A stretch of 15,008 nucleotides of DNA from an uncultured Garciella sp. (lineage in GTDB: Bacteria; Bacillota; Clostridia; Eubacteriales; Garciellaceae), in NCBI GenBank assembly GCA_900555725.1, contig USMD01000044.1, positions 1 to 15,008 of the forward strand, read 5' to 3'. Every line of letters begins with the position of its first letter. The stretch's first letter is position 1. Both the position numbers and the translations under genes were made by a program. Under the pieces are notes generated by a model that was given only the letters and a program-made list of their open reading frames with translations, made no database searches and was not told the DNA's origin. This document shows, in pieces, positions 1 through 6,150 of the stretch.

Positions 1-41
1 GCGTAAGATCGTCGGCAGCGTCAGATGTGTATAAGAGACAG
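1..41 (+). other. Illumina Nextera i5-side adapter (not genomic)
   Basis: Bases 9-22 are the Nextera read-1 adapter core and 23-41 are the 19-base Tn5 mosaic end (agatgtgtataagagacag). The first eight bases, gcgtaaga, sit exactly where the i5 index lies and match, from memory, index S517. This is library sequence, not chromosome. Genomic sequence starts at 42. Confidence 0.98.
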
Positions 42-127
42 GTCTATAAGAAGAAAATTAGAAATATAAATAAATCTACACTTCAGTGAAGACAAAAGCT
101 TCTTTGTGAAAATAATCTATAAATAAT

Positions 128-164
128 AAAAAATAAGTCAGCTAGAAAAGCTGACTTATTTTTT
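128..164 (-). terminator. Rho-independent terminator of the cell wall hydrolase gene
   Basis: A perfect 16-bp inverted repeat (arms 128-143 and 149-164, loop agaaa) with an AGTCAGCT/AGCTGACT core flanked by A and T tracts. The TAA stop codon of the leftward hydrolase gene (163-165) overlaps the first arm. On the minus strand the stem ends in a T tract, as expected for intrinsic termination. The A/T flanks make it usable in both directions. Bases 42-127, left of it, hold no recognisable gene. Confidence 0.85.
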
Positions 165-861
165 ATTGATAAAATACATGTCCACCAATTCTTGTTACAT
201 AAGTTTTTGTTTGCACAATCCAATTACCAGCTGCTTTGTTGGGGTTGAAGAAATAAGTTGCATTTCCAACAGGTCTTGTACCATTTAAAGCATCTTTTGC
301 AGCTTGAAGACTTTCTTGGGATGGAGTGTTATAAATGGTACCATCTGCAACAGGGCTAAATTGCGGTATACTTTTATAATATTCAAAAATCACATTATAA
401 ATGGTATTAGGAAATGCTGAAGATTTTACTCTATTTAAAATAACATTTCCAATAGCCACTTTTCCTTGATAAGATTCTGCTCCAGCTTCTGCGTGGATAA
501 TTCGAGCTAACCAATACACATCATTGGAACTATGGCTTCTTGTGGTAGTTGCTCCCCTTGATGAAGTAGTGGAGGTACCATATAATGCATTTTGAGTTTG
601 TGGTCCTGCGATACCATCAATTCTTATTTTATGATCTATTTGGAAATTAATTACGGCTCGTTCTGTTATTTTTCCATAGATTCCGTCAATGTAATAATTA
701 TAGAACCCTTTTTCATGTAATGTTTGTTGTAGTTTTACAACATCTTCTCCACGGTCAGCATATTTTAAAGTTCTACCGACTCCACTAGCGGAAACCCCTG
801 TAGCAAATACCATTAATAATATAAAAACTAATGTAACTGTTACGATACTCTTCTTTTTCAT
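163..861 (-). CDS. Cell wall hydrolase, SleB/CwlJ family, with N-terminal peptidoglycan-binding domain
   Basis: This 232-residue secreted protein probably cleaves peptidoglycan glycan strands outside the membrane. Residues 1-26 form a signal peptide (KKK, hydrophobic core, VSASG cleavage region). Residues 33-95 are a PG_binding_1 domain, with DGIYGKIT and DGIAGPQT as its two typical repeats. A Ser/Thr-rich linker (96-112) leads to a Hydrolase_2 (SleB/CwlJ) domain at 115-232. In that domain IIHAEAGAESYQGKVAIGNVILNR carries the conserved catalytic-type glutamate, E125. The start is ATG at 861 with AGGAG at 871-875. The order of domains matches the spore cortex-lytic enzyme SleB. However, the gene sits behind a sigma-A-like promoter and a c-di-AMP riboswitch, which points to vegetative cell wall turnover rather than germination. 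Family assignment is firm; the physiological role is inference. Confidence 0.9.
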   Translation of the reverse strand: MKKKSIVTVTLVFILLMVFATGVSASGVGRTLKYADRGEDVVKLQQTLHEKGFYNYYIDGIYGKITERAVINFQIDHKIRIDGIAGPQTQNALYGTSTTSSRGATTTRSHSSNDVYWLARIIHAEAGAESYQGKVAIGNVILNRVKSSAFPNTIYNVIFEYYKSIPQFSPVADGTIYNTPSQESLQAAKDALNGTRPVGNATYFFNPNKAAGNWIVQTKTYVTRIGGHVFYQ

Positions 862-884
862 TTACCTGCACTCCTTTCTACATT

Positions 885-1005
885 TCGCTTCCGAAGTTAG
901 CTGACGGGTTCGGGGTAAAAGGCCCCCTACCATAATTGGATTAACCCCTCTCTATGGTTCCTCCGTACCTATTGAATAGGATTCAGCAGTTGCAGTTATG
1001 ATTTG
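885..1005 (-). promoter_or_regulatory. Cyclic di-AMP riboswitch (ydaO/yuaA type)
   Basis: On the minus strand the leader contains the conserved blocks of the ydaO/yuaA class in the right order: GCTGAATCC near 987-995, GGAGGAACC at 956-964, GGGGTTAATC at 939-948, and CCGAACCCGTCAGCTAAC near 896-913. The 3' edge has GGAAGCG. Such riboswitches sense c-di-AMP and typically lower expression of cell wall hydrolases and potassium transporters when it is abundant. The aptamer ends only about 10-15 bases before the AGGAG at 871-875, and I see no separate terminator between them. Control could therefore act on translation, or use a non-standard expression platform. Confidence 0.92.
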
Positions 1006-1017
1006 ATAACAAAAGTT

Positions 1018-1046
1018 ATTATACAAGAATGTATAAGTTTTGTAAA
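1018..1046 (-). promoter_or_regulatory. Sigma-A-type promoter for the riboswitch and hydrolase transcript
   Basis: On the minus strand TTTACA (1041-1046) and TATAAT (1018-1023) are separated by exactly 17 bp. Transcription would start near 1011, just before the 5' edge of the riboswitch, which supports the call. Confidence 0.75.
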
Positions 1047-1151
1047 CATTTTGTATCAAAATACCAAATATTACATTAAAATATTGATGATTTTTTAACT
1101 ATAAAGCGCAGATATAAATGGGAGAATTAGGATAATGGATTTTGCTTTTAG

Positions 1152-1200
1152 TTGACAAACATAGGTTGATTTACTATACTATGTTTAGCTAAGTATAGTA
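1152..1200 (+). promoter_or_regulatory. Sigma-A-type promoter of nfnAB with overlapping inverted repeats
   Basis: TTGACA (1152-1157), a 17-bp spacer and TATACT (1175-1180) form a near-consensus promoter, with a start expected near 1187. A perfect 9-bp inverted repeat, TACTATACT (1172-1180) and AGTATAGTA (1192-1200) with an 11-bp centre, covers the -10 box and start site. A second pair, AAACATA (1157-1163) and TATGTTT (1180-1186), brackets the -10 box. The arrangement resembles a repressor operator; the regulator is unknown. The resulting leader of about 215 bases contains no riboswitch I recognise. A second weaker promoter (TTGGAA at 1289-1294, TATAAT at 1313-1318, spacer 18) could give a leader of about 80 bases. 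Confidence 0.7.
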
Positions 1201-1403
1201 TTTAAGCTACTTATCTTTCAACTTTTTTATATTTATTTTTCCTATCAGTTACTGTTAATAAAGTGTCAATAATCCGGATGATATAGTATTGGAATTAGGT
1301 TCCTTATTGTTGTATAATTATATCTAGTAGGATTCTTAATTTTCCATAGGATAATTCTAGGGTATATAGTAGTAATCATAATAAATCTGTAAGGGGGATA
1401 TCA

Positions 1404-2249
1404 ATGTATAAGATTGTTAAAAAAAGAGTTTTAAATTCTTCAGTAAAGTCAATGGATGTGTATGCTCCAGCAATTGCAAAAAAGGCAGAACCTGGTCAAT
1501 TCATTATTTTAAGGGTACATGAGGACGGAGAAAGGGTTCCATTGACGGTTTCTGATTTTGATAGGGATAAGGGTATTGTTACTATTACATTTCAAGAAGT
1601 TGGGAAAACAACTAAATTGTTGGGTACTCTTAGTGAGGGAGATGAAATCTTAGATTTTGTAGGACCTTTAGGGGTAGCATCTGAATTAGAAGGATACAAA
1701 AAAGTTGCAGTTATTGGGGGAGGCTTAGGAACTGCTATAGCCTATCCGCAGGCTAAAAAGTTACACAGCCTTAAAGCTGAGGTTCACTCTATTATTGGTT
1801 TTAGAAACAAAGACTTAATTATTTATGAGGAGGAATTAAACCAAGTAAGTGATAAGGTTTTTGTTACTACAGATGATGGTTCTAATGGGCACAAGGGTTT
1901 TGTTAGTGATATATTAAAGAAACTAATTGATGAAGGGAATAAATACGATTTAGTCGTTGCGATAGGTCCCCTTATTATGATGAAAGTAGTTAGCGAATTG
2001 ACGAAAAAGTATAATATCAAAACCATTGTTAGTATGAATACTATAATGATTGATGGTACAGGAATGTGCGGTGGATGCCGTGTAACCGTAGACGGAGAAA
2101 CAAAGTTTGCCTGTGTAGATGGTCCAGATTTTGATGGACACTTAGTCGATTTTGATGAGGCTATGAGGAGAGGGTCTATGTACAAAGAAGAGGAAACTTA
2201 TTCTGATCATAAATGTAATCTTGGGTTAGGGGGAAACCAAAATGCCTAA
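1404..2249 (+). CDS. nfnA: NADH-dependent reduced ferredoxin:NADP+ oxidoreductase, subunit A (small, FAD/[2Fe-2S])
   Basis: This is the small subunit of the cytoplasmic electron-bifurcating transhydrogenase, which couples NADPH oxidation to reduction of both NAD+ and ferredoxin, reversibly. The 281-residue protein has a ferredoxin-reductase-type FAD domain (RVPLTVSD at 44-51) and an NAD(H)-binding domain (GGGLGTAIAYP at 105-115). The C-terminal [2Fe-2S] region is the same as in NfnA/SudB and PyrK relatives. Its ligands appear to be D217, C222, C225 and C237, the unusual one-Asp, three-Cys set known for Nfn. The start ATG follows AAGGGGG at 1390-1396. The gene overlaps nfnB by 8 bp, so the two subunits are translationally coupled. 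Sulfide dehydrogenase subunit B is an older name for close relatives; the paired large subunit makes Nfn the better call. Confidence 0.92.
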   Translation: MYKIVKKRVLNSSVKSMDVYAPAIAKKAEPGQFIILRVHEDGERVPLTVSDFDRDKGIVTITFQEVGKTTKLLGTLSEGDEILDFVGPLGVASELEGYKKVAVIGGGLGTAIAYPQAKKLHSLKAEVHSIIGFRNKDLIIYEEELNQVSDKVFVTTDDGSNGHKGFVSDILKKLIDEGNKYDLVVAIGPLIMMKVVSELTKKYNIKTIVSMNTIMIDGTGMCGGCRVTVDGETKFACVDGPDFDGHLVDFDEAMRRGSMYKEEETYSDHKCNLGLGGNQNA

Positions 2250-3627
2250 TATGTCATTAGAAAAAGTAGCAATTACTGAAAGGAATCCAAAAGTAAGAAA
2301 TAAAGACTTCAAAGAAGTAGTAGTAGGATATACAGAAGAAGAGGCAAAACAAGAAGCCAAAAGATGTTTACAATGTAAAAATAAGCCTTGTGTTCAGGGG
2401 TGTCCTGTAAATGTAAGAATTCCAGAATTTGTGAAACTGATTTCTGAAGGAGATTTTGAAGGAGCTTATCAAAAAATTAAAGAAACCAATGCCCTTCCAG
2501 CGGTTTGCGGTAGAGTTTGCCCTCAGGAATCCCAATGTGAATCTCGATGTATACGGGGAAAAAAGGGAGAACCTGTTGGAATTGGCCGTTTGGAAAGGTT
2601 TGTATCAGATTGGCATATGAAAAATATAGAAGAAAAACAATCAGAAGTAAAATCCAATGGAAAAAAGGTTGCTGTGGTAGGTTCTGGTCCTGCAGGACTT
2701 AGTTGTGCAGGAGATCTTGCTAAAAAAGGTTATGAGGTTACTATATTTGAAGCTTTCCATACAGCAGGTGGAGTTTTAATGTATGGAATCCCTGAATTTA
2801 GATTGCCTAAAGCAATTGTACAAAAAGAAATCGAAAACCTTAAAGCCATGGGTGTAAAGGTAGAAACCAATATGGTCATTGGAAAGGTATTCTCCATTGA
2901 TGAGTTATTTGAACAGGGCTTTGATGCAGTATTTATTGGTTCAGGAGCTGGGCTTCCAAGTTTTATGAAAATACCAGGAGAAAACCTAAACGGGGTTTAT
3001 ACAGCTAATGAATTTTTAACTAGGATTAATCTAATGAAGGCATATAAATTTCCAGAAACAGATACCCCTATTAAAGTTGGTAAAAAAGTAGCAGTTATTG
3101 GTGGCGGTAATGTGGCAATGGATGCTGCTAGAAGTGCAAAAAGACTAGGGGCAGAGGATGTATATATTATCTATCGACGTTCCGAGGAAGAAATGCCCGC
3201 AAGATTAGAAGAAGTTCACCATGCAAAGGAAGAAGGCATTATATTTAAAATGCTTCATAATCCAACTCAAATTCTTGGAGAAGATGGATGGGTAAAAGCC
3301 ATAGAATGTGTAAAAATGGAACTTGGAGAGCCAGATGCTTCAGGAAGAAGAAGACCTATTCCAATCAAAGGATCGGAAGAACCCTTAGAGGTAGATACCG
3401 TTATTGTGGCAATAGGTCAATCTCCAAACCCATTAATTAAGTCTACTACTAAGGGATTAAAAACCCATGATTGGGGCGGTATTATTACAGAGGAAGAAAC
3501 AGGAGCTACTAGCATAGCAGGAGTATATGCAGGTGGAGATGCAGTAACAGGAGCTGCAACAGTTATCCTTGCAATGGGTGCTGGAAAAACTGCTGCTAAG
3601 TCTATTGATGAATATTTAACCAAATAA
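2242..3627 (+). CDS. nfnB: NADH-dependent reduced ferredoxin:NADP+ oxidoreductase, subunit B (large; GltD/GltA-like)
   Basis: This 461-residue partner of NfnA binds NADP(H), the bifurcating FAD and two [4Fe-4S] clusters. Cluster-binding cysteines are C42, C45, C50 and C54, then C89, C93, C99 and C103, within the N-terminal domain shared with glutamate synthase small subunits. A GSGPAG FAD fold starts at 147, the NADP-binding GGGNVAMD lies at 287-294 with the YRRSEEEMPA segment at 311-320, and the C-terminal FAD motif GGDAVTGAATV is at 431-441. It is often annotated as homotetrameric glutamate synthase small subunit (GltA). The adjacent overlapping nfnA, and the absence of a glutamate synthase large subunit, argue for Nfn. 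AGGGGG at 2229-2234 inside nfnA serves the ATG at 2242; an in-frame ATG at 2251 is a weaker alternative. Confidence 0.92.
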   Translation: MPNMSLEKVAITERNPKVRNKDFKEVVVGYTEEEAKQEAKRCLQCKNKPCVQGCPVNVRIPEFVKLISEGDFEGAYQKIKETNALPAVCGRVCPQESQCESRCIRGKKGEPVGIGRLERFVSDWHMKNIEEKQSEVKSNGKKVAVVGSGPAGLSCAGDLAKKGYEVTIFEAFHTAGGVLMYGIPEFRLPKAIVQKEIENLKAMGVKVETNMVIGKVFSIDELFEQGFDAVFIGSGAGLPSFMKIPGENLNGVYTANEFLTRINLMKAYKFPETDTPIKVGKKVAVIGGGNVAMDAARSAKRLGAEDVYIIYRRSEEEMPARLEEVHHAKEEGIIFKMLHNPTQILGEDGWVKAIECVKMELGEPDASGRRRPIPIKGSEEPLEVDTVIVAIGQSPNPLIKSTTKGLKTHDWGGIITEEETGATSIAGVYAGGDAVTGAATVILAMGAGKTAAKSIDEYLTK

Positions 3628-3686
3628 ACGAGATGTTTTACTATCTTCAAACTTAATTTCCTCAGAAAGTTGAGGAGACTTCCTTT

Positions 3687-3736
3687 AAGTGTCCCTTTTC
3701 CTACCTTGTTTTATTTTCTAGGAAAAGAGGACATTT
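3687..3736 (+). other. Long imperfect hairpin between nfnB and the dehydrogenase gene
   Basis: TGTCCCTTTTCCTA (3690-3703) pairs with TAGGAAAAGAGGACA (3719-3733), leaving a single bulged base and a 15-base loop. A few further A-T and G-T pairs extend the base to 3687 and 3736. A smaller hairpin (CCTCA 3660-3664, TGAGG 3671-3675) precedes it. No clean T tract follows, so it is not a standard terminator. It may end nfnAB transcription inefficiently, protect the 3' end, or act in the leader of the next gene. Confidence 0.5.
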
Positions 3737-3797
3737 GCTTAAGTCATACAATGAAGACGTCTATCACTACCTATTAATGAAAAGGAGTGTATCTAAG

Positions 3798-4751
3798 ATG
3801 AAGATTGTACTTTTAGAGCCTTTAGCAATTAGTAAAGAGAAATTAAGGGAATTCTCTTCCAAACTAATTGAAATGGGTCATGAATTTGTGGTTTATGAGA
3901 CCGTAGAAAAAAATGAGGATGTTTTAAAAGAGAGGGTAAAGGATGCAGACATTCTTATCATCGCTAATAATTCCTTAAATGGAGAAGTTATAAGAGCCGC
4001 AAAAAACTTAAAATATATTTCCATTGCTTTTACAGGATATGATCATGTGGATTTACAAGCTTGTAAGGAAAAGAAGGTTCAGGTTTCCAATGCCCAAGGT
4101 TATGCCACAGAGGCTGTAGCAGAACTTACCATTGCCATGATTATTTCTTTGCTTCGAAATGTTATCGATTGTAATGAAGTGGTTAGAAAAGAAGGAACGA
4201 AAAATGGCCTTGTGGGAAATGAATTATGGGGAAAAACTGTTGGTATTGTAGGGACAGGTGCTATTGGTCTTAGAACTGCAGAATTATTAAAGGCATTTGG
4301 TTGTAATCTTTTAGGATATAGTCGTTCTGAATCTCCAAGAGCCAAGGAATTGGAGATTCAATATGTAAGCTTAGAAGAACTTTTATCCAATAGTGATATC
4401 GTATCTCTTCATTTACCATTAAATGAAAAAACCAAGGGTCTTTTGTCAAAAGAGAAGATTGCTTTAATGAAAAAAAATGCATTACTTATTAATACAGCTA
4501 GAGGGCCAATCGTAGACAGTCAAGCCTTAGCAGAAGCCTTAAATAATGGGAAAATTGCTGGAGCTGGAATAGATGTATTTGAAATCGAACCTCCGATTCC
4601 CTCTGATCATCCTTTATTCCATACTAAAAATACCATTGTAACTCCCCATGCAGCTTTTGCAACAGAGGAATCCATGGTGAAAAGAGCAAATATTGTATTT
4701 GATAATGTATACTCATGGATACAGGGGGAACAAAAGAATAAAGTAATTTAG
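3798..4751 (+). CDS. D-isomer-specific 2-hydroxyacid dehydrogenase, NAD-binding
   Basis: A 317-residue cytoplasmic oxidoreductase that reduces a 2-oxoacid to the D-2-hydroxyacid, or the reverse, with NAD(H). The Rossmann motif GTGAIG is near 152-157. The catalytic triad of the family is visible as R235 (NTARGP), E264 (FEIEPP) and H284 (TPHAAF). There is no C-terminal ACT domain, so a long-form phosphoglycerate dehydrogenase is excluded. Short 3-phosphoglycerate dehydrogenase, glycerate/hydroxypyruvate reductase and D-lactate-type enzymes all remain possible, and the neighbours do not settle the substrate. The frame is open from a TTG at 3735, but AAAGGAGTG at 3781-3789 is well placed for the ATG at 3798. 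The protein then begins MKIVLLEPLAI, a normal first beta strand. Confidence 0.88.
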   Translation: MKIVLLEPLAISKEKLREFSSKLIEMGHEFVVYETVEKNEDVLKERVKDADILIIANNSLNGEVIRAAKNLKYISIAFTGYDHVDLQACKEKKVQVSNAQGYATEAVAELTIAMIISLLRNVIDCNEVVRKEGTKNGLVGNELWGKTVGIVGTGAIGLRTAELLKAFGCNLLGYSRSESPRAKELEIQYVSLEELLSNSDIVSLHLPLNEKTKGLLSKEKIALMKKNALLINTARGPIVDSQALAEALNNGKIAGAGIDVFEIEPPIPSDHPLFHTKNTIVTPHAAFATEESMVKRANIVFDNVYSWIQGEQKNKVI

Positions 4752-4752
4752 T

Positions 4753-4782
4753 AAAAATGAGGGCTGCCTAGGCAGTCCCTCA
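4753..4782 (-). terminator. Intrinsic terminator between convergent genes
   Basis: TGAGGG-C-TGCC pairs with GGCA-GT-CCCTCA (4758-4782), with a minimal central loop. On the minus strand the hairpin is followed by five T residues (plus-strand A tract 4753-4757), so it best serves the leftward spore protein gene. It lies immediately after the TAG of the rightward dehydrogenase and may also block read-through in that direction. Confidence 0.75.
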
Positions 4783-4801
4783 ACTACTTACTCTATTAAA
4801 A

Positions 4802-5008
4802 CTATTTATTGGTTAATCCTCTTTCATAATCTTCTACCATTCTCTTTACCATGTTTCCGCCAACATAACCATTTTGTCGGGATGTTAAATTCCCTTTGTC
4901 TAGTTGGTCGTAATTAGCAATTCCAAGTTCGTTGGCTACTTCTACCTTAAAATTGTCTAGAGCTTTTCTAGCTTCAGGAACTACAACTCTATTATTTCTA
5001 TTAGCCAT
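4802..5008 (-). CDS. Small acid-soluble spore protein, alpha/beta type
   Basis: This 68-residue protein coats and protects DNA in the dormant spore and is degraded by the GPR protease on germination. Residues 11-63 match the family closely: PEARKALDNFKVEVANELGI, then the highly conserved segment LDKGNLTSRQNGYVGGNMVKRMVEDYE. The region KVEVANELGI (21-30) corresponds to the usual GPR cleavage area. The start is fixed by a perfect AGGAGGTG on the minus strand (5016-5023), 7 bases before the ATG. It is a single-gene unit with its own terminator. A sigma-G promoter is expected from family knowledge, but I could not identify convincing boxes upstream. The gene shows the organism belongs to a spore-forming lineage. 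Confidence 0.95.
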   Translation of the reverse strand: MANRNNRVVVPEARKALDNFKVEVANELGIANYDQLDKGNLTSRQNGYVGGNMVKRMVEDYERGLTNK

Positions 5009-5187
5009 TTATTTTCACCTCCTAATTGGTTTTGCAAGTATAGTTTATGTAATTTTAATAATACTACACCTAAAAAATAATGGGTTTTTAAGAAGTAAAT
5101 GGAATGATTTTTATTATTTTAAAAATTTTTAAGGATAAAACAATAATAAAATAGACCATGAAAGATTTCTAAATATTAGTTTAAAAT

Positions 5188-5215
5188 TTTAAAAGTAGTA
5201 TATCTATAGTATAAT
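5188..5215 (+). promoter_or_regulatory. Candidate sigma-A promoter of tcdA
   Basis: A perfect TATAAT (5210-5215) lies 28 bases before the tcdA start codon. The upstream box is weak: TTTAAA at 5188-5193 with a 16-bp spacer. The rest of the 234-bp divergent gap (5009-5242) holds no gene that I can support. Confidence 0.5.
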
Positions 5216-5242
5216 AGAAGAAAAATCAAAGAGGTGCAAGGG

Positions 5243-5992
5243 ATGTTACATGCTTTTTCAAGAACAGAAATGCTAATTGGAACAGAAAATTTAAATAAAT
5301 TAAAAAATAGTAAAATAGCTGTATTTGGAATTGGAGGGGTGGGTACTTTTGTAGTGGAAGGACTTGCTCGGTCTGCAGTGGGTTCCTTTGTGTTAGTGGA
5401 TGATGATGATATTTGTCTTACCAACATGAATAGACAAATTCATGCAACCAGAAAAACCGTTGGAAAATCTAAAGTTGAAGTAATGAAGCAGCGTATTTTA
5501 GAAATCAACCCTAAGGCTCAAGTAGAGGTATTTCATGAACTATATAATAAAGATAGTGCCGATAGAATGCTACTCCCAGATTACTCCTATGTAGTAGATG
5601 CCATTGATATGATATCAGCAAAACTAGATTTAGTGGAAAGATGCTATAAGATGGGAATTCCTATTATGAGTAGCATGGGGGCTGGAAATAAGTTAAATCC
5701 TACTATGCTAGAGGTAGCAGATATTTATGAAACCTCAGTATGTCCTTTGGCGCGGGTCATACGAACAGAACTTAGAAAAAGGAATATTCCTAAGCTAAAG
5801 GTCGTATACTCTAAAGAAAAGCCTCTTACTCCCTTAGAGTTGGATGGGGGTTGTAAGACCAATTGTATTTGCCCTAATAAGGATAGAACCTGCGCAGATA
5901 GAAGACAAATTCCGGGAAGTGTTTCCTTTGTACCCTCTGTGACAGGGCTTATCATTGCATCAGAAGTAGTAAAGGATATTATAAAAAAATAA
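5243..5992 (+). CDS. tcdA: tRNA threonylcarbamoyladenosine dehydratase (ThiF/E1-like)
   Basis: A 249-residue E1-like enzyme that uses ATP to cyclise the t6A37 base of ANN-decoding tRNAs to the hydantoin form ct6A. The nucleotide-binding motif GIGGVG is at 29-34, the acidic DDDDI at 53-57, and the adenylation segment NRQIHATRKTVGKSKVEVM at 63-81 includes R64 and Q65. The C-terminal RRQIPGSVSFVPSVTGLIIA block (220-239) is typical of TcdA/CsdL and not of ThiF or MoeB. A cysteine cluster (C204, C208, C210, C217) precedes it and may bind a metal. A GTG at 5234 is in frame, but it forms part of the ribosome binding site AAAGAGGTG (5228-5236), so ATG 5243 is preferred. The gene appears to be monocistronic. 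Confidence 0.9.
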   Translation: MLHAFSRTEMLIGTENLNKLKNSKIAVFGIGGVGTFVVEGLARSAVGSFVLVDDDDICLTNMNRQIHATRKTVGKSKVEVMKQRILEINPKAQVEVFHELYNKDSADRMLLPDYSYVVDAIDMISAKLDLVERCYKMGIPIMSSMGAGNKLNPTMLEVADIYETSVCPLARVIRTELRKRNIPKLKVVYSKEKPLTPLELDGGCKTNCICPNKDRTCADRRQIPGSVSFVPSVTGLIIASEVVKDIIKK

Positions 5993-6064
5993 TTTTATTA
6001 AAGCTTACAAGAAGCTAGCTACTATGAAGTAGCACATTGAAAATATCTATCCTTAAATCAATGG

Positions 6065-6093
6065 AAATTAACTACTACATAGTTAGTTTTTTA
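6065..6093 (+). terminator. Intrinsic terminator of tcdA
   Basis: An AT-rich hairpin with TAACTA (6069-6074) pairing with TAGTTA (6080-6085), extended by A-T pairs on both sides and running into a T6 tract. A second 6-bp hairpin without a T tract (GCTACT 6018-6023, AGTAGC 6028-6033) precedes it in the same 3' untranslated region. Confidence 0.65.
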
Positions 6094-6150
6094 TAGAAAT
6101 AGAAATGATAAACAATTAAAATTCATTATTATACAAAAAGGAGTGGTTTT

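Noticed and set aside
1187..1403. Known riboswitch or T-box in the nfnA leader
   Set aside because: I found none of the conserved T-box, SAM, FMN, lysine or glycine motifs.
1823..2185. Leftward 120-codon open frame inside nfnA
   Set aside because: It overlaps the conserved NAD-binding and [2Fe-2S] region of nfnA on the other strand and lacks a start signal.
5024..5080. Sigma-G promoter for the spore protein gene
   Set aside because: CATAAAC-like and GTATT-like boxes are present on the minus strand, but the spacing is too short to support a call.
4932..5132. Rightward 66-residue hydrophobic open frame
   Set aside because: Its first third is antisense to the well-supported spore protein gene. 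It has no ribosome binding site, and the hydrophobicity follows from AT-rich sequence.
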